NCBI GenBank assembly: GCA_011772495.1
Contig: WVZL01000037.1
Span: 37,120-91,676, forward strand
Length of the DNA stretch: 54,557 bases
From: Candidatus Aminicenantota bacterium
Lineage (GTDB): Bacteria > Acidobacteriota > Aminicenantia > Aminicenantales > Aminicenantaceae
Direction: 5' to 3'
Below are positions 40,895-49,555 of this stretch, one piece after another; the first letter of the stretch is position 1; every line of letters begins with the position of its first letter. The notes under the pieces were generated by a model that was not told the origin of the DNA, searched no databases, and saw only the letters and a list, made by a program, of their open reading frames with translations. Position numbers and translations under genes: made by a program.

Positions 40895-43024
40895 GTGAGA
40901 AAGATTTATTCTTATCCTCTTCTTTTGAGCTGCTTGGTCTTGGGAGTTTTCTCTGCTGCATTGCTCGGGAATCCCATCCTGAAAGCTAAAGACAAACTCA
41001 ATATCCTTCTCATTACGATAGATACGCTCAGGGCGGATAGGTTGAGCTGTTATGGCAGCCAGCTCCCCAAAACTCCGTATATCGATGACCTTGCGGAGAG
41101 AGGCGTGCTTTTTTCAAGAGCCTTTGCCAACACCTCCACTACACTGCCCTCTCATGTGAACATACTCCTTGGGACAACTCCTATTTATCACGGCGTTCAT
41201 GAAAATTTAAATTTTATCGTAAGGGAAGAGTTATTAACCTTAGCTGAGCACCTCAAGAATCATGGTTATGCAACCGGGGCGTTCGTGGGCGCTTACCCTC
41301 TTGACTCAAGGTTCGGGCTATCCCAGGGTTTCGAAATTTACGACGATAATTACAGTCGCATTCACGCTGAAAATTTTACAGCTTTAGAGAGAAGTGCTGA
41401 AGCTGTGATCAAGGGCGCCCTGGGATGGTTGGAAGGAGGAAAATCCCCTTGGTTTCTCTGGGTCCATTGTTGGGATCCGCATACTCCCTACGAGCCGCCT
41501 GAGCCTTTCAAGACTCAATACCAAGAACATCTGTATGAAGGGGAGGTTGCCTATGTCGATCTGGCCCTGGGAAAGCTCTTTGATCACCTGAAAGAGAACA
41601 GCCTGTTCGATTCGACTCTCATCATTTTCACTGGGGACCATGGTGAATCATTGGGTGAGCATGGTGAGAAGACTCATGGTTTTTTCGCCTACAACTCTTC
41701 CATCTGGATCCCTCTCATCATTTTCCATCCGGCAACAGTCCCGGGTCGCGTTGAGCATTACGTAAGTCATATTGACATATTCCCGACAGTTTGTGATGTT
41801 CTGGGAATCGAGAAGCCGTCTTTCCTTCAAGGAACCTCCCTCCTCCCAGCTTTGAAGGGAGGGAAGCTCCCCGAAAGGCCAATCTATTTCGAGTCTTTGT
41901 ATCCCTACTACAGCCGGGGATGGGCACCCCTGAAGGGTTTTATTCTCGAGAAGAAAAAATTCATTGATTCTCCCATTCCTGAATTGTATGACCTGGACCA
42001 AGATTTTGATGAGCTCAACAACCTGGCTGAACGAAAAAAAATAGTCGAGCTCACCTCGCAGCTCAAGAAAATCATTGATGATCTGACACCATCCGAGAAA
42101 ATTGATGCTGTTCAAAAAGTCGATCGGGAAACCCGGGAAAAGCTGGCCAGCTTGGGCTATGTCTCGAGCGTTCAAGTTTCGCCAAAGAAGAATTTTGGAA
42201 TTCAAGATGATATAAAGATTATCCTTCCCTACGCAAATAAGGCAAGGGAGGCTTGGGAGCTGTATGAAGATGGTAAACAAGAGGCTGGAATCAAGCTTTT
42301 GAAGGAAATCATACAGGAGAGAAAAAATATAGATTTACCGTATAAAATCCTTGCTTCTATCTATCAAGAGAAAGGAAATACAAAAGAGGCTATTGTTATC
42401 CTGGAGCAAGGACTAAAAGCTCTCCCCTCAAACTACGAAATATTCATCGAATACATGAAGCTGCTCGTAGTTGACCAACAGTATGACAAAGCCATCAGCA
42501 GTTTTAAAAAAACGAGTATTAGAGAAGCAGAGTATGATCCTTCAATATGGAACAATCTGGGGTTTGCCTATGACAAGAAAGGCAATTTTGAGGAGGCGAT
42601 CAAAGCTTACAAGATGGGTCTTTCCCTTGATGATAAGATGCCCGGGCTTAACAACAACCTCGCCAATGCCTACCATTCCTATGGTCTACAAACAAGAAAT
42701 TCCTCCATTTTTTCTAGATGCTTCGAATACTACAAAAGAGCTATAGAACTCGATCCCGAATATGCAGCTCCTTACTATGGCTTAGGTCATGCCTACAAGA
42801 ACGCAGGAAATCGGGAAGGAGCTATCTACTGCTGGGAAAAAGCTCTTGAAGTAGATCCAGATTTCAGGAAGGCTCTTTTTGCTCTTGCCACTTTCTATCT
42901 AAACACTGGGGATAAAGTTAAGGCATTTGATATACTCAGTGACTATAAAAAACAGTACTATCATCTCATGCTTCCTGCTGAAAGAGAAAGATTAGATGCC
43001 CTCCTTGAAAATACCCAGAAATAA
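40895..43024 (+). CDS. Sulfatase-like (alkaline phosphatase superfamily) protein with TPR domain, paralogue 2
   Basis: 709 residues from GTG 40895; no clear Shine-Dalgarno. Signal peptide or anchor (4-26), then an extracytoplasmic sulfatase-type domain (33-400): metal site TIDTLRADRL with D43, key motif T-L-P-S-H (T83 at the catalytic position) and GDHGESLGEHGEKTHG. TPR repeats follow (about 440-690), including GNFEEAIKAYKMGLSLD and GNREGAIYCWEKALEVDPD. Architecture and motifs match the protein at 32340-34817. As there, Thr replaces the modifiable Cys/Ser, so it does not need a formylglycine-generating enzyme and is more likely a phospho-group hydrolase or transferase than a sulfatase. Confidence 0.85.
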   Translation: MRKIYSYPLLLSCLVLGVFSAALLGNPILKAKDKLNILLITIDTLRADRLSCYGSQLPKTPYIDDLAERGVLFSRAFANTSTTLPSHVNILLGTTPIYHGVHENLNFIVREELLTLAEHLKNHGYATGAFVGAYPLDSRFGLSQGFEIYDDNYSRIHAENFTALERSAEAVIKGALGWLEGGKSPWFLWVHCWDPHTPYEPPEPFKTQYQEHLYEGEVAYVDLALGKLFDHLKENSLFDSTLIIFTGDHGESLGEHGEKTHGFFAYNSSIWIPLIIFHPATVPGRVEHYVSHIDIFPTVCDVLGIEKPSFLQGTSLLPALKGGKLPERPIYFESLYPYYSRGWAPLKGFILEKKKFIDSPIPELYDLDQDFDELNNLAERKKIVELTSQLKKIIDDLTPSEKIDAVQKVDRETREKLASLGYVSSVQVSPKKNFGIQDDIKIILPYANKAREAWELYEDGKQEAGIKLLKEIIQERKNIDLPYKILASIYQEKGNTKEAIVILEQGLKALPSNYEIFIEYMKLLVVDQQYDKAISSFKKTSIREAEYDPSIWNNLGFAYDKKGNFEEAIKAYKMGLSLDDKMPGLNNNLANAYHSYGLQTRNSSIFSRCFEYYKRAIELDPEYAAPYYGLGHAYKNAGNREGAIYCWEKALEVDPDFRKALFALATFYLNTGDKVKAFDILSDYKKQYYHLMLPAERERLDALLENTQK

Positions 43025-43256
43025 TCCGGTTTAGATGGCCAATATTTTCTTTAATGATTATATCCACTTGAATCATATTTTTCTATTCCACAGGCCCTTT
43101 AAGGACAACATGACGGTATAGGGAATAAAGGCTTTCATAGCTTTTCCTTTCTGATTGTTGACTTTTTAGAAAATCAATATCGTCGTCCTTTCTTGCTCAG
43201 CTCCTGTCTTACCCATATCATAATTCTATATAGGATTCTTTTGGAATGAATAAGAA

Positions 43257-44573
43257 ATGACGCCTAAGGTCATATTTAATATAATATTAAGCAGAAGAGC
43301 AGATATGCCCATTGAGCAAAGAATTAGAAGTAAGTTGTCAGAAATACAGAAAAAAGCAGAAAGCGATCTAAAGAACAATGTTTTGCCTTTCTGGACCAAA
43401 AATACGTGGGACAAGGAGTACGGAGGTTTTCTAACCCGATTGGATAGGACAGGAAAACTCATCGATACTTCTGAAAAAGTATTTATCATGCAGGTAAGAA
43501 TGATTTGGAGCCTGTCAGCAGCTCATAGGTTTGGGATCACAGATAAAGGGTATCTTGACATCGCCCATGAGGCCTTTGATTATGTCATTCAAACCATGTG
43601 GGATCATGATGAGGGTGGGTTTTATTTCTCTGTGGCTCGCGATGGTAAGCCAATAAACAAAAGAAAAAATACTGATTTCCACGGTTATGCCATGACAGGT
43701 TTATCCGAGTATTACTGTGCTTCACGAAGAAAAGAAGCCTTAGAATGGGCGAATAAGGTATTCGATGTTCTGGTGGAAAACGCAGCTGATAGAGAATTCG
43801 GCTTTATAGAGGATTTTGACGATGGCCCCTGGCCTGTATTGAACAGTGAACAGATGAATTTGGGTGATCGGCAGAGTATCAAGACCATTGATATGCACAC
43901 CAACGTCATGGAAGGCTTGATTTATCTATACAAGGCCTCAAAAGACCCAAGGCATCTAGAGGCCTTACAAAATATATTTCATTTAATCATGAATAAAGGC
44001 ATCCATCCGGAATATTGCTGTGGAGTCACAGCCTTTGATTATGATTGGAATCCCGTACCAGATGTAGAGGGAAAATGGACGACGTCGTATGGACTAAATG
44101 TTGAATTGGCCTGGCTATTGCTCGAAGCTGTTGATTTATTGCGATATTCGAAAAAAGAATGTGGAAAGACCATACTCGGCCTCATCGATCATGCGTTAAG
44201 TTATGGATTTGACCAAGAGAGGGGAGGATTAGCAGCTTTTGGTCCCATGGCAGGTCATGTGCTGAAAGCAACCAATCTTCCTGAAAATCGTCTTTTAAAA
44301 GCATGGTGGGAACAAGCTGAAATGCTTAATGCCTTAGTCTATGCCTATGAATGGACAAGGGAAGAAAAATATTTTGAAGCCATGGTGAAATTGTTTGATT
44401 GGATTTGGACCTATCAAGTTGATCATGAATACGGAGGCTGGTATCAAGATGTGTATTGGGATTCAGGCAGGCCTTTAACGACTGATAAAGGTTCGGAATG
44501 GAAAACTGCCTTTCATACGAGTCGCGCCTTGATGCAGGTCATTCAAGTGATTGATAAAATTATTCAAGTCTAA
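43257..44573 (+). CDS. AGE-family epimerase (N-acylglucosamine/cellobiose 2-epimerase-like)
   Basis: 438 residues from ATG 43257; ATG 43305 is an equally reasonable start (422 residues, closer to the family length of about 400). An (alpha/alpha)6 barrel family: DKEYGGFLTRLDR-type segment near 52-64, HDEGGFYFSVARDGKP near 118-133, DMHTNVMEG near 214-222 (equivalent of the N-x-H-x-x-L-E metal-free catalytic region with its His), YGLNVELAWLL near 280-290, and EYGGWYQDV near 396-404. Enzymes of this family interconvert GlcNAc/ManNAc, glucose/mannose or act on cellobiose. Convergent with the ROK kinase gene 40 bases away. Cytoplasmic. Confidence 0.88.
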   Translation: MTPKVIFNIILSRRADMPIEQRIRSKLSEIQKKAESDLKNNVLPFWTKNTWDKEYGGFLTRLDRTGKLIDTSEKVFIMQVRMIWSLSAAHRFGITDKGYLDIAHEAFDYVIQTMWDHDEGGFYFSVARDGKPINKRKNTDFHGYAMTGLSEYYCASRRKEALEWANKVFDVLVENAADREFGFIEDFDDGPWPVLNSEQMNLGDRQSIKTIDMHTNVMEGLIYLYKASKDPRHLEALQNIFHLIMNKGIHPEYCCGVTAFDYDWNPVPDVEGKWTTSYGLNVELAWLLLEAVDLLRYSKKECGKTILGLIDHALSYGFDQERGGLAAFGPMAGHVLKATNLPENRLLKAWWEQAEMLNALVYAYEWTREEKYFEAMVKLFDWIWTYQVDHEYGGWYQDVYWDSGRPLTTDKGSEWKTAFHTSRALMQVIQVIDKIIQV

Positions 44574-44613
44574 TGATTAGCCTTAAGGTGGGCTCCATTT
44601 TAGCACTCAGACT

Positions 44614-45468
44614 CTATCGCAACTGAGCATCATAGTACAGGGCAGCAGCTCCTAGGATCGCTATCTGAGGCTGATCGGTCACTTCAATCACCAGCCGTTC
44701 GACAGCATGTTGATAGGGAAAAGTTTTCATTCTTTCCCACATCGACTTTTCAAAGAAGGAAAAAGAATGGGCAACAGCGCCGCCGAGTATGATGGCTTCT
44801 GGATCTACGGCAAACATGATGATCATCATCGCCTCGCCCATATGAGTGCCGAACTGCTCGAATATTTCCAGGGCGGTTTTATCGCCCTGCTTTGCCATGG
44901 CATGAACCTGTTCTCCCCTGATTCCGTGTTCACTCATAAAGAACTGTCCGCCGCAGTAGTGCTCCAGGATGGATTTCTTATAGGGAATGGAACCGAACTC
45001 GCCTGCGCCGCAGTTAGGACCGCAGTAAAGCCGGTTGTTGATGATAATCCCTGCACCCAGTCCAGTGCCTAGGGTTACTCCTACAAAATGACTGTATTCT
45101 TTTCCCTTGCCAAAGTGTTTTTCCCCCACTGCAAAACAATTGGCATCGTTGTTGACATAAACCGGCTTATGGAAATGGTTTTCCAATATCTCCTTTAAGG
45201 GAACTTCTTTCCACGAAGCAATATTCTGGACTTCATAGACAATCCCTCTCTCCACATCCACCACGCTAGGCACTCCGACGCCGATCCCGGCCACACCAGG
45301 GTCGAATATTTCTTCGGTGGCTTTAATGATTTCGCCGAGAATTTGCTCTTCAGATCCCTCTGCAGATATATCGGAAGTTGTGTGTTTTATGATCCTATTT
45401 TTTTGGACTTTGCCTAGGCTGACTTTAGTTCCGCCCAGGTCAACGCCGATAATGGCTTCTGTGGTCAT
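44614..45468 (-). CDS. ROK family sugar kinase (variant subfamily)
   Basis: 284 residues. ATP-binding DLGGTK at 10-15, catalytic Asp D108 in NNDAN, phosphate loop GVTLGTGLGAG at 130-140. The usual ROK E-x-G-H reads E157-F-G-S160, without the His, and the C-x-C-G-x-x-G-C zinc cluster is missing, replaced by HYCGGQFF. This matches a subfamily I have seen in Bacteroidota-like genomes (GAGEFG...YK...YC.GQFF) whose substrate is not firmly known. Co-operonic with the symporter gene upstream (ATGA overlap), so it should phosphorylate the imported sugar. Glucose, mannose or N-acetylmannosamine are candidates; the sequence does not decide. Confidence 0.85.
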   Translation of the reverse strand: MTTEAIIGVDLGGTKVSLGKVQKNRIIKHTTSDISAEGSEEQILGEIIKATEEIFDPGVAGIGVGVPSVVDVERGIVYEVQNIASWKEVPLKEILENHFHKPVYVNNDANCFAVGEKHFGKGKEYSHFVGVTLGTGLGAGIIINNRLYCGPNCGAGEFGSIPYKKSILEHYCGGQFFMSEHGIRGEQVHAMAKQGDKTALEIFEQFGTHMGEAMMIIMFAVDPEAIILGGAVAHSFSFFEKSMWERMKTFPYQHAVERLVIEVTDQPQIAILGAAALYYDAQLR

Positions 45469-46733
45469 GATGATGCCACCTTCGCTTTTTTCCTTCTCAG
45501 GCTGATGGTGACATTGGTGATTAGGGGCTTGGACCAGAATCCGATGCTCAAAATATAACCAAGGGTGATATAAAGAAACATCATGCCGAAGCGCAGACCG
45601 AGCAGATCACCCAGCCAGCCCACAACCAGAGGAACCACCGCTCCGCCGATAATGGCCGTACACAAGATTCCAGAGAAAGAACCGTGATGTTTTTCCACAG
45701 AGTTGAGCGCGAGCGAGAAGATGATCGACCACATCACTGAAGCGAAAAAACCCACCAGAGGAAAAGCATAGAGCGCTAGTTTAGCCGATCCGAAAAGGGC
45801 TAAAGAGAGACAGATAAGAGCGGCGCTGGAAAATCCGATCAACACCCGTCGGCTGTCAAAGAGCTTCAGAAGGAGCAAACCGAGCAAACAGCCGGCAGTC
45901 ATCAATCCCCAAAAATAGGAAACAGTATCAGCACCGGTGGTTTGAGGATCGTACCCATGGTAGGTGGCCAGAAATTTTGAAATCCAGTTAGCCACTCCTT
46001 GTTCAGAGCCTACATAGGCAAAAATAGCGAGGAAATAGAGAATCACGAGCTTCTTCCGAAAAAGCTCTCTGTATGTTTGCCAGGGTCCGGTCCGCTCGTC
46101 TTCTTTGAGCACCACTTTGGGCAATCTGACGGCGCGGATAATTAGAACCATTATAAGGGTAACCACGGCAAACACCCAGTACAGGGATATCCAGGGGAGA
46201 TTGTCTGGAACCACTTTAGCCAGGGATTTGATCAAAATATTCACGCGGTCTGAGTAATCCTGTAAGTTGAGGACAAGGTAGGTATAGACTTGGGGGCTTA
46301 TGAACGAGGCCAGACCGAAAACGAGCTGGCCCAACACAGAGTTGAAGGCGAAATGCTCTTCCCCTCCTGCCACCCGAAGCAGGGGATTGATGGCCACCTG
46401 CAGCATGGCCATGCCGATTCCTATAAGAAACAAGGAGATCAATGCCACAGGAAAATAAGGTAAGGTGGCAAAGAAGAACGAGCCAGCAAAGGCGATGATG
46501 AAGGCTGCCAGCAGAACAGGTTTTTCCCGGTACCGCTCTATCAGCATCCCGGCTGGAATGGACATGACACCATAAGCGATGAAGAAAGAAAAGGGAAGAA
46601 ATCCCGCCAGGGTCAGGCTCAAGCTGAAGCTGTTTATGATATCCGGGATCAACGGCCCCAGGATGTTCGTTAAAAATGAGATAACGAAGAAAATAAGGAG
46701 TATCAAACCCACAATAAAATAATTTCTTTTCAT
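45465..46733 (-). CDS. MFS sugar:H+ symporter (FucP/NagP-like)
   Basis: 422 residues, 12 hydrophobic segments, AAGGAG ribosome-binding site before ATG. The N-terminal FFVISFLTNILGPLIPDIINSF and the SFFIAYGVMSIPAGMLIERYREKP stretch with motif A resemble the FHS (fucose/hexose symporter) family, as does MLQVAINPLLR near 112. Such carriers import fucose, glucose, galactose or GlcNAc. First gene of a two-gene operon with the ROK kinase; strong promoter upstream at 46826-46855. It gives with kinase and epimerase a complete uptake-phosphorylation-isomerisation set for one monosaccharide. Confidence 0.9.
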   Translation of the reverse strand: MKRNYFIVGLILLIFFVISFLTNILGPLIPDIINSFSLSLTLAGFLPFSFFIAYGVMSIPAGMLIERYREKPVLLAAFIIAFAGSFFFATLPYFPVALISLFLIGIGMAMLQVAINPLLRVAGGEEHFAFNSVLGQLVFGLASFISPQVYTYLVLNLQDYSDRVNILIKSLAKVVPDNLPWISLYWVFAVVTLIMVLIIRAVRLPKVVLKEDERTGPWQTYRELFRKKLVILYFLAIFAYVGSEQGVANWISKFLATYHGYDPQTTGADTVSYFWGLMTAGCLLGLLLLKLFDSRRVLIGFSSAALICLSLALFGSAKLALYAFPLVGFFASVMWSIIFSLALNSVEKHHGSFSGILCTAIIGGAVVPLVVGWLGDLLGLRFGMMFLYITLGYILSIGFWSKPLITNVTISLRRKKAKVASS

Positions 46734-46825
46734 AACTCTATATCTCCTTTGTTGTTCTCAGTCAATCAATGACCAATGGTGAGGTCGATTTATGTCCCAT
46801 CTTTTTTGCGTTTGTATCTCGGAGG

Positions 46826-46855
46826 AATATATATCAAGAGAAAGAATCATGTCAA
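46826..46855 (-). promoter_or_regulatory. Strong promoter of the symporter-kinase operon
   Basis: Minus strand: consensus -35 TTGACA (46855-46850), 18-base spacer, -10 TATATT (46831-46826); TATATA at 16-base spacing is an alternative. The leader is about 85 bases. Confidence 0.6.
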
Positions 46856-47002
46856 GCCGAGGGAAAGCCAGGAATGGATAAGGTTCTGCGTCCTTGGCTG
46901 CTATCTAGAGTTTCTGTTGAATAACTTAATACGCTGGAGAGCTAGACAATGAATACATGTGAATTTAGAGAATGCCAAAGGTCATTAAGGGAACATCCCC
47001 AA

Positions 47003-49405
47003 TCATTCATACCGTAGTGAGTCCACTGGATTGGCCACTGCTGCGCGGCCAGCCAGGAAGGCTGTGGTGAGCATGGCGATGGAAAAGGACAGAACTCCGG
47101 CCAGGAGGAAATACTGAGGTCCCAGGGAAATGCGGTAGTAATAATTGTTGAGCAGCGTCCTCATGACAAGAAAGGCTAAAGGCCAGGCAAGGATGTTGGC
47201 GATACTCACTAGCCAGATGAACTCCTTGATTAAGGCGTGGATGATCTGAGGGACATTCGCACCCATTACTTTGCGGATACCGATCTCTTTGGTCCTGCGG
47301 CTCACCGTGATAGATGTCAGGCCAAAGATGCCCATACAGGCGATGAGGACCGCCAATCCAGAGGAATAACCAACGATGGCTCCCCATCTTTTCTCCTCGT
47401 TGTACATGGCCTCCATCGTCTCATCCAGGAAGGAGTAGAGGAAGGGTTTATTCGGCTGGATGTCCTTCCAGGTTCTTTCCAGTAGCGACAGGGTCTCAGA
47501 GATGTTCTGTGGGGATATCCGCACCAGGACGTTTCTTATCCTCCAGGTGGGCCTGATGTGATGCAAGGCCGGGAGGATGTTGTGGCGGAAATCTTCAGTA
47601 ATGTAATCCCTGACCACGCCGATGACGGTCAGGTTCATGTAATACCCCTTGAGCGGCTTGCCGATGGGATCTTCTATCTCCAGTTCTTTGATGAGTTTCT
47701 GGTTGACGACCACACCTTCCACATCGGTGGCGAATTCAGGAGAGAAGGTGCGTCCCTGAACCACTTCGATACCCATGGTCTTGAAGAAATCATAATCCAC
47801 CCGGTTCTGGTAGACGTCGATTTCACGACCGTCTTTCTTAAATGGATAGGTCGCCACCATGCCGAGGGCAGCCGTCGTTCCTGAGATGGAAGCGATTTTC
47901 GGTTCCTGGTTTAAACGGTCTCGGAAGAGCTTCAGGATTGCGTTGCTAGCCTCAGCATCCGGCTCCTGGGTCTGAACAGCTACCACACCTTCTTTTTTAA
48001 AGCCAGGGTCTGCTGTGAGCATGAAATGGATCTGGCGCCCCATGATGATCGCAGCGATGATGAGGAAAACAGAGAGGGCAAATTGGACGACCACCAGGAT
48101 TCTGGTCAGGGGATTTTTCCCCCCGATTCTCAACTTTCCTCTGAGGATTTCCACTGGCTGGAACCTGGACATGACCAGAGCCGGGTAACTTCCGGAGGCG
48201 AGACCCACGATGATAAACAGGGCCAGCAGGATGAAAAAATTTGCGGGCTGGAATATTTTTTCTAAGCTCAAGCTCCTGCCAGATAGGCGGTTGAATATCG
48301 GCAGCATGAGCTCTGCGAGGGCCAGACCCGCGGTCATAGCGATCCCGGTTATGACCAGGAATTCTCCCCAGAACTGGCGCATGAGTTGCCGGCGTTCTGC
48401 TCCCAGGACTTTGCGCATGCCGACCTCTAATGAGCGTGTCGAAGCCCGGCCAATGGACAGGTTCATAAAATTGACACAGGCGATAAACAGGACGATGAAG
48501 GCTATTCCGCTGAGGATGAATACAGCGCTCAAATTGAGAGATCCCTTGACCTGGGGATCAAGGTGGACACGCGCTATGGGCTGAAGTCCGAACGAGATCG
48601 GGGATCCTTCCCCCTTCCAATCTGCCCGCTCCCGGAATGTCTCGATGAAGGAAGCGTAATACAGTTCAGTAAAACCAGCAAATCTCTGCAGCAAGCTGTC
48701 CACTGAACTTTCGCTTTGAACCAGGATATAATTCAGCCACGCAAAGCCGCCCCAGTTATCAATCCACCTGGCGTTCATGTTCAGCCGGTTCCCGCTTTCT
48801 ATATCGATCAGGATGTCGTAGGTAATGGAAGAGTTAGAAGGAGGTTGGGCGCTGACTCCGGTCACCACAAAGTCGTTCTGGTCCTGTCCGTGGATCAGGG
48901 TCAAGGTTTGGCCGATGGGATTGGCATCTCCGAAATATTTACGAGCCTGATTTTCGGTGAGGACCAGGGAATAATCCTGGGAGAATACAGAAGAGGGATT
49001 GCCCATGATCAGAGGAAATGAAAACGCCAGGAAGAAGGACTTATCGACCTGGGTGATTTTTTCGTTGTAGAGATTTCCCCCTATCTTGACAGTAGCATTG
49101 GTGTTGTCAACGCGGATGGAGTAAGCGATTTCTGGAAAATACTCTTCCACGGCTGGCCCCATTGGAAAGGTGACTCTTCTCCAGTTTCTTTCAATGCTTC
49201 CGTCTTCCTTATGCCAGATGGTATAAAGACGGTATAAGTTCTCCGTGTTTTCATGAAACCGGTCGTAGGACAGTTCATGCTGCACGAAGAGGAAGGTCAG
49301 AATGGCACCGGCCAGACCGACGGCCAAACCCAGCATGTTGATGGCTGAGTAGATCTTCTGTTTAGCCAGGTTGCGTAAAGCGATCTTTAAATAATTTTTA
49401 AACAT
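47003..49405 (-). CDS. Large orphan ABC-type permease (duplicated FtsX/MacB)
   Basis: 800 residues. Starts FKNYLKIALRNLAKQK, TM near 20-40, the ELSYDRFHENTENLYRL entry to a MacB_PCD periplasmic domain, three TM near 280-400, a second TM near 430, a second periplasmic domain, and a final three TM near 680-790, ending VDSLRYE. It has the same plan as the permease at 26220-28859 but lacks the N-terminal prefix domain, and the start aligns with residue 90 of that protein. No ATPase nearby. A possible extended -10 (TGG-TATATA, 49447-49439) precedes it. GGAG ribosome-binding site at suitable distance. Export or signalling role inferred only from MacB relatives. Confidence 0.9.
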   Translation of the reverse strand: MFKNYLKIALRNLAKQKIYSAINMLGLAVGLAGAILTFLFVQHELSYDRFHENTENLYRLYTIWHKEDGSIERNWRRVTFPMGPAVEEYFPEIAYSIRVDNTNATVKIGGNLYNEKITQVDKSFFLAFSFPLIMGNPSSVFSQDYSLVLTENQARKYFGDANPIGQTLTLIHGQDQNDFVVTGVSAQPPSNSSITYDILIDIESGNRLNMNARWIDNWGGFAWLNYILVQSESSVDSLLQRFAGFTELYYASFIETFRERADWKGEGSPISFGLQPIARVHLDPQVKGSLNLSAVFILSGIAFIVLFIACVNFMNLSIGRASTRSLEVGMRKVLGAERRQLMRQFWGEFLVITGIAMTAGLALAELMLPIFNRLSGRSLSLEKIFQPANFFILLALFIIVGLASGSYPALVMSRFQPVEILRGKLRIGGKNPLTRILVVVQFALSVFLIIAAIIMGRQIHFMLTADPGFKKEGVVAVQTQEPDAEASNAILKLFRDRLNQEPKIASISGTTAALGMVATYPFKKDGREIDVYQNRVDYDFFKTMGIEVVQGRTFSPEFATDVEGVVVNQKLIKELEIEDPIGKPLKGYYMNLTVIGVVRDYITEDFRHNILPALHHIRPTWRIRNVLVRISPQNISETLSLLERTWKDIQPNKPFLYSFLDETMEAMYNEEKRWGAIVGYSSGLAVLIACMGIFGLTSITVSRRTKEIGIRKVMGANVPQIIHALIKEFIWLVSIANILAWPLAFLVMRTLLNNYYYRISLGPQYFLLAGVLSFSIAMLTTAFLAGRAAVANPVDSLRYE

Positions 49406-49555
49406 CTCATGCTCCTCTGCTCCTAAGCATTTGCAAAATATATACCATTTCTTTCCTGTAAGGGAATAAGCCGCGGATTATCAGGAATTCAAGGTGGCGA
49501 AGTGTACGTTTACGAAACAGGCGGTGTTCAGAGGTGAACAATCATAAGGAGGATT

